From the NCBI RefSeq assembly GCF_022965805.1, contig NC_133105.1, positions 28,986,277 through 29,050,276 on the forward strand: DNA of 64,000 bases, given 5' to 3'. Origin of the DNA: Primulina eburnea. Taxonomy: Eukaryota > Streptophyta > Magnoliopsida > Lamiales > Gesneriaceae. Below the pieces are notes generated by a model. It had not been told where the DNA came from. It saw only the letters and a program-made list of their open reading frames with translations, and did not search any database. How positions within the stretch are numbered: the stretch's first letter is position 1; each line of letters begins with the position of its first letter. Positions 9,496-20,806 of this stretch are shown piece after piece. The position numbers and the translations under genes were made by a program.

Positions 9496-12474
9496 TGTAA
9501 CGCCCCGAAAATTTTAAGGTCTACGTAAACCACATGCATGCAATTTTTAAATTCTATTGTATTTTGATTAAATGTTTTAATTACATTAATTAATTATGTT
9601 GCGCATAATTGCATCTTTAAAATATATTTTTTTGTCTACATTGTTGTATTAAAATATATTTTTAAAGGTTATGCGAGTTGCGATCGAGGAACGGAGACCG
9701 AGGGCTGAAAAATAGAAAATGTTTTTAATAAATAATTGTTTTTAATTATTTAAAATGTGGGTGATGCTTTTTCTTATTTTTTTGAAAATAATGGGTTTTG
9801 AGGTGATTTTATACGCCGGGACGTAATTTTTATCGGTGTTGGATTTTTAACAAAAATACGAGCGCTTTGGAAACCCGGCTAATAAATTCACATGTTTAAT
9901 TAAACAAAACACTGTTAATATTTTATTTAAAACCTAATTAGATTAATGGGCTTAATTTAATTGGCTTAATAGGCCAAAGCCTAGTTAGTAGTTAATTAGT
10001 GTATAAAATATATTAAACCATACACTCCTAGCATCATAATCAATCTACCACCACTTTTTAAAATCTTAAAGATTCTCCCCTCAAATTGTACACGACACAC
10101 ACATCACAATTAAGAGGAATTTCGTAGGTTTGCAAGAAAATTCAAGGGAAAAAATCAAGCCATCGTCTCGTCGTCGCCATTCTTCAATCGTCAACGTTTT
10201 CGTGCGTTTAAAATGCAAAGGAACGCCTTAATATTAATTTTCTCATCCATCATATCATATAATTGTTTTAAATATTGGATGCATGAAGAACATAAAGTAA
10301 TTCTTTGAAATTTTCGGTTTTCTGCACTCTTGTATGTTAAACTCGTGATTTGAATTCCCTAAACTGGCATATGCATGATAAGGGACTGCCATGATGTAGG
10401 CCATGATCAGTTAGGTTGTGCACATGTTTTAGAGTCACCCATGCACGCCGAAAACACCACAAACAGGAGGAGGCAAACCACAAAAGCTACAACCGAGAGT
10501 TACTGTCATGGTGGTCAAGGGTTGAGGGTTTGGTACTCCACGGCTGGGCGAAGGTTGGCTTCTGTTTGGAGGCTTGCCAGGGTCGTGGGGGAGTCTGGTG
10601 GAGAGTCCTAGCCATGCTAGGACTCGAGCTAGGGGCTGGGGAAGAGTCTTAGCCATGCTAGGACTCTACCCGAGAAAGCGCGCAGCATGCGCAGGAAGCT
10701 GAGGCTTCCAGGGGCTTGGGGGCTTGGCCTGGTTTCAAGGGTCGGGTCAAGGCGATGCACTAGAGTCCTAGGAAGGTGGTGAGTGACTGGTTCAAGGTCT
10801 AGGCTCACGGGTAGGGGCCTGGACGCACAAGAAGAGTCCTAGCTATAGGAGGAGTTCTCGGCCTGTTTCAATGGTGACTTGGGGTGGCTCTTTTTTGGGT
10901 ATTGGGTTGGTTTCTTGGTAAACTTAGGGTCCCGTAGGCCAATTTATGATGTTGGTCAAGGTTTGGACCAACATGGTTCGAGGGTAACTCGTGAAAATCG
11001 GAAGTTGGCTCGGGGTTGAAATTTATGTGTCAAATAGGGCTTTTAAATAAAGAAAAAATTTGAAAACAACTCATGGGGGTCGAGTCGTGGTCCATAAGGG
11101 ATAAAATAATATGAAAAGACTAAATTTAGAATTTAAGAATTTTATATTAAAGTTTGGGATTTTTCGGGATTAAAACACCGTCAAAATAATTAATTAAAGA
11201 TAAATGAAAAAGTCTAATATTTAAGCTAAATAAAATTATGGAAAAATTCATGTAAGCTTAAATAATTATTTGGGACAAGTTGGAGTCATGAAATCAAGAA
11301 AAAAGTCGAAAAAGAAAAATATCGAGTCCAAGGGTAAAACGGTCTTTTTACACCGAGAAATTAGTAAAGGTCATGGCACTGCCCGAAATGCTGTTTTATG
11401 ATTTTATGATTAATTTTAAATGTTTATGATGTATCCATGATTAAATTATGATTTTTAAAATGTCTATTTGATTTTTATGATTTATGGAAGACATATAAAA
11501 TACATATTGCATGCTTGGTTTCAAAAATGAAAAATGTAAATGTTAGTCATGATTTTTCTAAAGTGATGGGAATGAAAAATGTTGAAGGAAGTGAAGTGAT
11601 TGTCACTAATTCGTTAATGATGGCGATGTCGTGAGGGTGATGGTCCAAGTGGGAGGCCGACGACCGTGTTTCCATTATTACGAATATGAGGATATGAGGT
11701 TTGAGGTAAGAATGGAAATATCGTGAGGGGAGAAGGCCCTAGAGGGAGCCCCGACGATCGTATTTCTATTCGATCATGATAGGCTAAGGCCCAGTTTACC
11801 GGTGAGAGTGTCGCTGGTGTTCCTAGCCGCCTAGTATAGTGGTTACATGTAGATGGATCCATCGACTTTTGAGGTTTGAGGAAAGTAACAATTATCGATA
11901 TGAATTCAGCAAAGGAAAAAGTTTATGATCATGTTAAAATGTTTTATGTCATGATAAGGAAAAAGGTTAAGGTTTATTTGTGCATATCATGAAATGTTAT
12001 TTTTACCTAAAAGTATTTTCACTGTTACATGCGATTTTATATGTATTATTCGTTATCAAGATTACGGTATGTTGAGTCTTTAGACTCACTAGGTGTGATG
12101 GATGCAGGTGGGTATGAGGGAGGTCTTGACGGATGATTTGACTGGACTGATGGCTCACACAACCCGAGGACTAGCGTTTCTACTTTTTCGCATTTACGAT
12201 TATGACTTATGAATTATGTTAAAGATTTTAAGACTATTTATTTATGCTTTTGGGAGATTTTTGAGAGGTTTAGTATGGGCTTTACTTTTCAAATTATTGC
12301 TTTTTAGGTTTGGTAAACAGTAGGCGATTTCAATTTTATGACTATTGCACTTGATTTTTAAAATGCTAGTTGGTTGGTATTTTATTTTAAAGGGGTAAAA
12401 TATTTTATAAAAATATTTTCATGTGTTATATGTCATGGCCGAAAATCAAGTGTTTATAAAAAAAAAAAATTAGT
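9496..12474 (+). repeat. 3' LTR of element H (about 3.0 kb)
   Basis: It begins TGTAACGCCCCGAAA and ends in the A-run and TTAGTACT at 12474, short of the true end. The middle (10380-10880) is GC-rich with GAGTCCTAGC palindromes. The conserved GAGTC-TTTA-GACTC element lies at 12074-12087, followed by GATGCAGGTGGGTA. It holds no gene. Short open frames in the GC-rich part are not supported by any family. A reversed partial copy lies at about 33420-35072. Confidence 0.85.
10603..10667 (+). repeat. paired GAGTCCTAGC / GCTAGGACTC palindromes in LTR H
   Basis: Two 23-bp units (10603-10625 and 10645-10667) each consist of a 10-bp arm GAGTCCTAGC (or GAGTCTTAGC), a 3-bp centre CAT and the arm GCTAGGACTC. 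A third, degenerate GAGTCCTAG lies near 10835. Confidence 0.85.
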
Positions 12475-13632
12475 ACTCTACAGTCGTCCTTGAAAGCCAT
12501 GTCACAAATTCCATGGCAATGTTCTCCCATCTACACTCCGGAATAGGGTTGGTATCAGCTTCCCTACATATCTCTGATACTCTGCCTTGACCTGCTGACA
12601 CGTCAAACACTCGGATACAAAATGCAGAATATCTCTCTTCATGTCCGGCAACCAATAAAGAGAATGAAGATCCTTGTACATCTTCTTAATCTCTGGATGG
12701 ATCGATTACGGGGTGTTGTGGGCCTCACTCAAGATATCTACTCTCAGGGAATCATTACTAGCAACCCACAGTCGGTCAAGATACATTACTATGCCGTCCA
12801 CAACTGTATACAACCTCTGGCCCTTAGCCTCATCCCTCTGTCTTCACTTCTGTAACTGCTCTACCGAAGCTTGCTCTGCTCGGATCCTGCCCCCTATGTC
12901 GACTATACTGTCAGGGTAGAAAGGCTAGGGACATCTCCCCTAGCTTAGACAACAAGCTCAAACCTCTGAATTGCTGCCAGCAATGGTCTCTATAATGACA
13001 ACTAAACGATCACATCATTCTTTCTGCTCAGAACATCTGCAACTACATTAGCCTTACCCGGATGATAGCTAATGTCGTCACAGTCATAATCCTTAACTTG
13101 CTCTAGCCACCTTGGCTGTCTCATGTTCAGCTCTTTCTATGTGAAAAAGTGCTTCAAGCTCTTGTGATCGGTGAAAATCGTGCACTTCTCTCCATATAGA
13201 TAATGCCTCCAAATCTTTAGGGCAAAAACCACTGCTGCTATCTCGATTCATGAGTCGGATATTTCTTCTCATGGACCTTTAGCTGTCTAGACGCGTAGGT
13301 TATAACTCTGTCATTCTGCATTAGAACCGCGCCCAAATCGAGCTTCGAAGCATCTATGTAAACCATGAACTCTCCTTGCCCTGAAGGCATAGCTAAAACT
13401 TGTGTTGTGGTCAACGCCTGCTTCAGCCTGTCAAAAATCTCCTGGAATTCAGGTCCCCAAAAAAACTTTAAGTTCTTCATCGTCAAGGCATTCAAAGGCA
13501 CTACAATAGAAGAAAAGACCTGAATGAACTTCCGTTAGTACCCAGCCAATCCCAAGAAACTGCGGATCTCTGACACACTCTTAAGCACTGGCCAATCTCA
13601 GACTGCCTCAACCTTGTTGCGATTGACCTCCA
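12475..13632 (-). pseudogene. pol of Ty3 element G, 3' part (RT end, RNase H, integrase zinc finger)
   Basis: Read on the minus strand from 13632 down: end of RT ([13 protein letters not shown]), the connection, RNase H with [16 protein letters not shown] and [12 protein letters not shown], then [11 protein letters not shown], and the integrase HHCC region ending [16 protein letters not shown] and ENIAMEFV. It stops inside integrase at 12475, where the H LTR begins. Several stops and frameshifts are visible (TAG after KVEAV and after FLGLAGY, others in the linker). It continues the RT fragment at 24629-25036, from which it is separated by the nested insertions. The 5-bp duplication CTCCA at 13628-13632 and 24629-24633 marks that split. 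Confidence 0.85.
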
Positions 13633-14081
13633 TGTTAGGACATCGTATTCTCGCGCCCAAGATGCAGCGGAAGTTTAAAAATATTTTTGCTTGGGCGTCA
13701 TGTGTTTCAAAAGATTCATAGGCTGTTCTAAGAATTATACCTTTGTGTTCTAAACGCTGGACTCCAAACTATTCCGTTTGAGGCGGATATAGCCCTTCTT
13801 GTAAATCCCTACGAATAGCTCTTCAAATTTGATCGTCTAATTAGGTCCACGATCAGAAAATCTGTTCCTCGCTTGGATTGCACTAGAAATCACAAACGAT
13901 TCGTGCATTGAGACTGTAGCCTCCGAATTTCAAAAATCCGGTGACGGTGTAGCATCGTCAGCGCGGTGGTGGAAGAAAATCACTTGGCCAAATATTTCCC
14001 AACCAATTTATTTCATGGCCGAGACTACCATGATTCTAAATCATGGATTTGGTGTTAAATGATTATTAAACAATAATTAAC
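13633..14081 (-). repeat. Copia-type solo LTR, 3' part (split by element B)
   Basis: Minus-strand end of the LTR whose start is at 24628. It carries ACTTCCGCTGCATC and ends CTAACA at 13633, next to target duplication CTCCA (13628-13632). The interruption at 14077-14081 is the TTAAC target site of element B. With 22662-24628 it makes a full LTR of about 2.4 kb flanked by CTCCA and lacking any internal domain, so it is a solo LTR. Confidence 0.85.
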
Positions 14082-15953
14082 TGTAAGGCTTGAGATTATT
14101 AGTCTTCATTGATGTGAGACTCGGAAGATATGAGTATGCATGATATAAAATGAGAAGCACTAAGTGAGATGGGAGTAGGAAAGAAATGGAAAAGATAAAG
14201 AAATTATTTAGAATAGTTGTGAAGGACAGAACTGATGGCGCACATGCGCGAAGAAATGCGCGCATATGCGCGACACGTCCAGAGACATTGGCGCACATGC
14301 GCGAGATAAGGCGCGCATTTGTGCGACACCTCCAGACACTTTTGCGCACATGCGCGAGATGAAGCGCGCATATGCGCGAGGAGTTAGGATTTTCATTGCC
14401 GAGACCCGTAGGTCTCGCGCATATGCGCGGGTGATGTCGCTCATATGCGCGAGACCTGTACTCCAAAGAATAAGCCATTTGTCTTGGCCATGCGCATATA
14501 AGTGTGTTGTCATTATTTCTTTCCTCCTTCAGCAGATAAAATCGAGGAATTCAGGGGAGAAAGCTTCAAACTACTTGATACTTTTAAGTTGTGATTTTGG
14601 AAGATTTAGCCATCCGATTTGCATTACGAGTTGAGATTATTGTTCCTCTCATCAAAGGCTTCAAGGGGATGTAAGTTTCATTCAATTCCAGCATGTTTTG
14701 ATATATATGTGTTGGGAGAATGATGAATTGAGTCCTATAATAAGTTCTTGAGAATATTGATGTCGTAGAAACGCAACCGGATCGAAGAACGGACGTTGTA
14801 TGCTATCGTTACTGGTTTCCAGCATGTTGGTGTTAAATGATGCAGATTTTAAGCACTATCATGTATTTATGATGAAGATTATGAATTGTGGTTACTGATT
14901 ATTGAAGTTTGGGTTGACCGGTATCGCGAGTTTACGCCGTTATGCCGTCGAAATATACCGAGATTAAATATTGATCCGTATGTGTATCCTTTTGAGTTAG
15001 AAGTTAATATGGTGCATTATATATATGTCATTTCGGATTTGGTTTGACAGATTCGATATCAAGAATACGAGACTTCAACTTTTACGAACGACAAGAAGGT
15101 ATAATTCATGTTTTGTTTGGGGAAGACACAACTCAAATGAGATTCAATTTGAGTTTCCCAACAAAATCACATACTAGATTATGTTTATATTTTGAATGTT
15201 TATGCCTTGTTTATAGATTTATATTCAAGCTTTGAGATAGGAGTCATTGACAGATTTGTCAAACTAGATGTTCGGTAGTATCTTCGCATTGGAGCAGTTC
15301 GACTCTATGTGTAGACACTCGATACAGACATGACCGAAATCTAGGAATAAGACGTACCGTTAACCCGATTGGGAGGGTAGGTGACAGACAACGACGTCTT
15401 ATTCAAACCGGGATCCCTAGAGTAGAGTCGAATTGAGTCAAGACATGATTTGATTGATATTGCATGCTTATATTGATTTGGTTTCATAGACTATGGAACC
15501 TATTGCTTTAATATTATTCATGATAGTTTGTTTCACGATTTATATTTTGTTTATGCATGCATATCATGTTTTATACTGGGATTTGTTCTCACCGGAGTTT
15601 CCGACTGTTGTTATGTCTGTATGTGTGCATAAAAACAAGTGGGGCAGGATCAGGGTCACGACCGAGATGAGATCGAGATAGAGTGATGACTTCGAGCACA
15701 GAGGACTGCTAGTGGTTATTGTACTAGACTTGTACTACTTATGATTTGGAGATTGTATGGTATGGAACTTTAGTTGGTATGGATGTATTAGAACAAACCA
15801 TGTATTTAAGTTTGTTGTAATTAAATAAAGAGAGTTCTTATGCTTGGTTTATATACATTTGATTTAAAGTTAAAAGTACAAATTTGACCCACGTTTTCTA
15901 ACAACGATCAGATTAATCCCGTAAGGAACTGAGTTAGAGCCAGGGTCCCCACA
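14082..15953 (+). repeat. 5' LTR of element B
   Basis: 1872 bp, TG...CA. A palindrome array (14238-14455) lies directly upstream of a TATA box, CATATAAG, at 14495-14502. A T/C-rich leader (TTATTTCTTTCCTCCTTCAGCAG) follows. Downstream is ACTGGGATTTGTTCTCACCGGAG near 15572, shared by all LTRs of this family. Confidence 0.95.
14238..14455 (+). repeat. GCGCACATGCGC / GCGCATATGCGC palindrome array, 5' LTR of B
   Basis: Three 53-bp units start at 14238, 14291 and 14344. Each has GCGCACATGCGCGA and then GCGCGCATATGCGCGA about 10 bp on. A fourth, diverged pair lies at 14417-14453. The array ends about 40 bp before the TATA box. The 3' LTR has the same array at 20963-21180 with units at 20963, 21016 and 21069. 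Confidence 0.95.
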
Positions 15954-15958
15954 ATAGG

Positions 15959-15970
15959 TGGTATCAGAGC
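15959..15970 (+). promoter_or_regulatory. primer-binding site of element B
   Basis: TGGTATCAGAGC, complementary to the 3' end of plant initiator tRNA-Met, lies 5 bases after the 5' LTR. Confidence 0.95.
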
Positions 15971-16214
15971 GATAGATCCTTTACACTGAGATAAGATAGA
16001 ATGAGCGGGGTAGATCGAGTCTTCTTCCTTGCTTTATGATGTGCTAGCATGATTTAATGCTTTCCATATTACATGTTGTATTGTTATCTGAATTGATTTA
16101 CAGCATGTACTTGTAAAGACTGAATCAGAACCGATTCTGGATCAATGGCATATGATCATAGGAGGGCTGAGACAGATTATATAGATTGTATATTAATCTG
16201 TTTGATATTCAGAT

Positions 16215-17245
16215 ATGCCGCCTAGAAGAATACCACAACCAGCTGCAGGTCAAGTGCCAGAACAGGGTAGCACGTCAGGTACTCAGATGGATGTTACTGC
16301 GACACCTATGGAGACGTTATTGAAGAGATTTCAATCATTCCATCCGCCTACCTTGAAGGGTACCAAGAATGCCGTAGATTGTGAGAGCTGGCTAGACGAT
16401 ATAGAGATGTTGTTTGAATCTCTTGCTTATACCGACGAACGGAGAGTGAAGCTAATTGGGCATCGGTTGCAAGAAGTGGCCAAGAGTTTTTGGCTGACAA
16501 CGAAAAGAGCCTTGGAACATATAGGCATTGATATTACTTGGAAGGTATTTAAAGATGAATTTTATTAGCGTTTCTTTCCAGTATCTTATGAAAATACAAA
16601 CGGGAAGAATTTGCGAATTTACGACAGGGGAAATTGAATATAGAAGAGTATGTTGCCAAGTTTTCGTCCTTGCTTCGATTTGCACCTCATGTAGCAGGGA
16701 ATGATGAAGCGGCCACAGATCAGTTCATTAATGGTTTGAACCCTGGCATATTTACCTTAGTGAACACGGGACAACTCAATACTTTTTCTGATGCACTGAA
16801 CAGAGCGAAAGGAGCAGAGGCTGGCTTGATTAGGCAGCGAGGGGCCTCTTATAGTGTTCAGAGTCAGAGGCAGCCACAGCCCGCCGTGCAGTTTCCACCA
16901 CCTCCTCCTCGATTTGATAGTGGAAGCAGTAGTGGCAAGAAAGAGTTTTTGAAGGCTAAAGGCAAGCAGTTCAATAAATCAGGAAGTAGTTCATCGAGTT
17001 CCAGTGGATCCCGACAGAGAGGTCAGGGTCAGAGTTCAGAGTATACTGGGGTTTATTGCAGTTCGTGTGGAGGCAGGCATGTCACTGAGCAGTGTCAGGG
17101 AGTTATGGGACGCTGTAATATTTGTAGACAGCAGGGGCACTTCGCCAGAGTTTGTCCCCAGAGAGGTACACAGCGATCCCAGAGTGTCGGGTCATCGGCA
17201 TCAGTGCCTCAGATTGAGAGACAGACGTCCGTACATTCATTCTAG
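16215..17245 (+). pseudogene. gag of element B
   Basis: Starts MPPRRIPQPAAGQ at 16215. The capsid region (WLDDIEMLFESL, VKLIGHRLQEVAKSFW) stops at a TAG replacing Gln at 16566. A frameshift near 16595 follows. The frame from 16634 continues with NIEEYVAKFSSLLRFAPHV, a proline cluster QFPPPPPRF, a Ser-rich stretch (SSSSSSSGSRQRG) and two zinc knuckles, CSSCGGRHVTEQC and CNICRQQGHFARVC, ending at a TAG at 17243-17245. Gag forms the virus-like particle and binds the RNA. The intact counterpart region in element C (52140-52220) shows the sequence lost at the frameshift. The start is chosen because it is shared with C at 51788 and lies about 240 bp after the PBS. Confidence 0.9.
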
Positions 17246-17290
17246 CTGCCATCTGCACAGTCCCAGCAGAGATCAGGAGGTAGCCAGACT

Positions 17291-20200
17291 GTGAGTCAAC
17301 CTCCTAGACAGCAGGCTAGGGTGTTTGCACTGACCGAGGAGCAAGCCCAGGATGCGCCAGATGATGTTATTGTAGGTAACTGTTTTCTTTGCCGTTATCC
17401 TGCATATGTGTTGATAGACACAGGTGTATCGCGTACATTCATCTCTGAACGTTTTGCATTATTGCATTCATTACCTGTTGAGTCATTGTCGACTGTATTA
17501 TCTATTTCTTCTCCGTTGGGAAGTGGTCTTATATCTATGAATACAGTTAGACATGGTATATTACAATTCGAGGGTCATTAGATTGACTTAGATTGCATTG
17601 TTCTTGGTTTGGCTGATTTTGATTGTATTGTTGGGATTGATATTCTAACCAAATACAGAGCCACCGTAGACTGTTTCCACAATATCGTCAAATTCAGACC
17701 TGAAATGGCAGAGGAGTGGAAATTCTATGGGAAGGTTTCCAGATCTTGGATTACCTTAGTATCTGCTTTGACTATGAGGAGATTGTTGCAACAAGGAGCA
17801 GAAGGGTTCCTTATTTATTCAGTAGATTTACTGAAGCCGAGCTTGACATTGGCAGATTTGCCAGTGGTTTGCGAATTTGCGGATGTATTCCCAGAGGAGA
17901 TTCCAGGGTTACCTCCAGTACGAGAGGTTGATTTCAGTATAGATCTTATGCCAAGAACTGTTCCCATATCTCGAGCTCCGTATAGGATGGCGCCGATAGA
18001 ATTGAAAGAATTAAAAGCACAGTTAGAAGATCTTCTGACCAAGGGATACATTAGACCGATTGTGTCTCCTTGGGGCGCACCAGTGCTATTTGTACGGAAG
18101 AAAGACGGTTCTATGCGATTATGTATTGACTACCGGCAGCTGAACAAGGAGACGGTAAAGAACAAATACCCATTGCCTCGCATTGATGATTTATTTGATC
18201 AGTTGCAGTGATCTTCTGTTTATTTCAAGATCGATCTGAGATCTGGATATCACCAGCTGCAAGTACGAGATATTGATATACCAAAGACAACATTCCGAAC
18301 CAGGTATGGACATTACGAATTTATTGTCATGCCTTTTGGTTTAACGAATGCTCCAGCGGTGTTTATGGGGTTGATGAACCGTGTCTTTCAGAGATATTTA
18401 GATGAGTTTGTGATTGTTTTTATTGATGACATTCTGGTGTATTCTAAGAGTATGACTGAGCATGCCGATCATTTGAGGATTGTATTGCAGACATTGAGAA
18501 AAGAGAGATTGTATGACAAACTGTCCAAGTGTGAATTCTGGTTGAGACAGGTTGTCTTATTGGGTCATATCATATCTGGAGATGGTATTTCTGTGGATCC
18601 GAGTAAAGTTGAAGCTGTGATCAGTTGGCCGAGACCGACTTCCGTGCCAGAGATACGCAGTTTCATGGGTCTAGCAGGGTACTATAGACGATTCACCAAA
18701 GATTTCTCTAGCATTGCGAAACCGATTACCCAGTTGACACAGAAGAATGCGCCATTTTTGTGGTCTGAGGATTGTGAGTCTAGCTTCCTAGAGTTGAAGA
18801 AGAGGCTGACCAGTGACCTGTCTTGATGATTCCTTTAGGTACTGGTGATTTCGTAGTATATTGTGATGCATCCCACAGAGGGCTAGGATGTGTTCTTATG
18901 CAGCGGGGTTGAAGCCACATGAGACCCGATACCCAATTCATGATCTTGAATTGGCGGCTATCGTATTTGCATTGAATATTTGGCGTCATTATCTTTATGG
19001 CGAAAAATTTGAGATTTACTCTGACCATAAAAGCCTGAAGTATCTGTTTTCTCAGTCAGAGTTGAACATGAGGCAGCGTAGATGGCTTGATCTACTGAAA
19101 GATTTTGATTGCGAGATCAAGTACTATCCAGGAAAGTCAAATGCAGCAGCGGACGCCTTGAGTGGAAAGGTATGTTCCTTATCCTTATCGACGATAGGTG
19201 TTTCAAATATGATTAAAGATTGTTGCTTGTCGGGTTTAGCATTTGATACAGCTAGTAGACCTCTACGACTTGCTTCGATTCAAGTTGAACCAGATTTGAT
19301 TATGCGAATCAAAGAAGCGCAGAAAACTGATCATAATGTTCAGAAGTCGATTCAGATGGTGAGAGAAGGACATCAGTCAGAATATCAGGTACATGATTAT
19401 GTTCTGTACGTGAATAACCGTCTTGTAGTGCCAGATGTACCAGAATTGAAACGACAGATTATGTCAGAAGCGCACTGTAGCCGGTTTAGTATTCATCCTG
19501 TGGCAGGAAAATGTACAACGATTTAAAGACACAGTTCTGGTGGAAACAGATGAAGTCAGATATTGCCAAATATGTGTCTAAATGCTTGAATTGCCAACAG
19601 GTGAAGGCCGAGAGAAAGAAGCCCGGAGGTTTACTTCCGAGTTTGTCTATTCTTGAATGGAAATGGGATCACATTTTCATAGATTTTGTGACGAAGTTAC
19701 CTCGATCATCCCGGGGTTGTGATGCGATTTGGGTTGTGATAGACAGATTAACCAAATCAGCTTGTTTTATTCCGTACAGAATGACGTACAGACATGATCA
19801 GATGGCCGAGATATATGTCCGAGAGGTAGTCAGATTACATGGTGTGTCGAAGTCTATTGTATCAGATCGTGATCCACGATTCACTTCACACTTCTGACAC
19901 AGTTTGCAACAGGCTTTAGGTACGACATTACACCTAAGTACTGCTTATCATCCCCAGACAGACGGACAGTCAGAACGGACTATCCAGACTTTAGAGGATA
20001 TGCTGAGAGCTGTAGTACTAGACTTTGGTACTAGTTGGCAAGATTCACTACCTTTGTGTGAATTTTCGTACAACAACAGCTATCAGACGAGTATCGAGAT
20101 GACACCGTTTGAAGCTTTGTATGGCAAGAAGTGCAGATCTCCGCTATACTGGGATGATATATCTGAGGTACCAGAACTTGGGCCTGATATGATCGAGAAA

Positions 20201-20717
20201 TGACTGAGAAGGTGAAGATCATTCAAAAGAGAATGAAGACAGCACAAGATAGACAAGCAAAGTATGCGAACGTCAGACGTAGACCGTTAGTATTTCAGCA
20301 GAGAGACAAAGTATTTTTGAAGATTTCCCCTTTCAGAGGCGTTGTCAGATTTGGCAAACGCGGGAAGTTGTCTCCGAGATACATCGGTCCTTACGAGATT
20401 CTTTAAAAGATTGGCGATCGAGCTTATCGACTTGCTCTTCCTCCTTCTTTACATGGGATACACGATGTTTTTCATGTATCGATGCTGCATAGATATATGC
20501 CTGATGCTTCTCATGTCATTCAGCCTGACGAAGCTGAGCTTGATCAGACTTTGAGTTATGTTGAACAACCGATACAGATTCTTGATCGGAAAGAAAAGCA
20601 GCTCAGAACGAAGACTATTCCACTCGTGAAAGTCTAGTGCAGTCATCATGGCATCGAAGAAAAAACTTGGGAGACAGAAGCAGATATGAGACAGAAACAT
20701 CCCGAGTTATTTACGTG
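17291..20717 (+). pseudogene. pol of element B
   Basis: Protease with VLIDTGVSRTFIS (family usually DTGASHTFIS) near 17410; RT from about 17900 with [34 protein letters not shown] and the active site FIDDIL near 18423; RNase H with VYCDASHRGLG, DLELAAIVFAL and [11 protein letters not shown]; integrase with [22 protein letters not shown] and GQSERTIQ; GPY/F region RYIGPYEIL; and a chromodomain-like tail ending HPELFT near 20715. Stops or frameshifts occur at about 17579, 18209, 18824, 18905, 19505, 19895, 20201 and 20404, and again in the tail at about 20635, so the polyprotein is dead although every domain is recognisable. Confidence 0.92.
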
Positions 20718-20792
20718 ATGTGAGTATTTCTTCAGTTTTGATTATATTGCCTCTTATACTTGCATTGATAGAGGGGGTAGGAAATCATTTCT

Positions 20793-20806
20793 TAGTGGGG
20801 GAGAAA
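20793..20806 (+). promoter_or_regulatory. polypurine tract of element B
   Basis: AGTGGGGGAGAAA immediately precedes the 3' LTR start TGTAAGG at 20807. Confidence 0.9.

Larger units (their letters stand above)
7867..12474 (+). mobile_element. element H, non-coding Ty3-type retrotransposon with truncated 5' LTR
   Basis: Remnant 5' LTR (7867-8253), a PBS, about 1.24 kb of AT-rich internal DNA without an ORF, a PPT, and a 3' LTR (9496-12474) whose last ~370 bp match the 5' remnant. The internal region keeps the Ty3 signals (PBS, GGACGAAATTC motif, PPT) but no gag or pol, so the element could move only with enzymes from an autonomous relative. The 3' LTR lacks its last ~30 bases and abuts the integrase fragment of element G. 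The 5' LTR is cut by the Copia fragment. Confidence 0.85.

Noticed and set aside
10375..10656. Overlapping open frames in the GC-rich part of LTR H
   Set aside because: GC-rich patch within an LTR; frames on both strands and no conserved product. The reversed LTR copy at 33358-33588 does not keep them.
14238..14455. CRISPR-like regular palindromic repeats
   Set aside because: Plant nuclear LTR context, spacers are themselves repeated, two alternating cores, and no cas genes.
14077..14634. Open frames on both strands rich in RAYAR/HMRE-type peptides (also at 20754-21359 and 54991-55467)
   Set aside because: They are translations of the GCGCATATGCGC palindrome array in an LTR promoter. The same peptides appear on both strands, and no start context or family supports a protein.
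15959..15970. tRNA-Met gene fragments at the TGGTATCAGAGC sites
   Set aside because: These 12-bp matches sit just after 5' LTRs and are primer-binding sites, not tRNA genes.
17004..17294. Alternative open frame overlapping the gag zinc knuckles of B (also 52566-52853 in C)
   Set aside because: Out-of-frame reading of the conserved knuckle-coding DNA.
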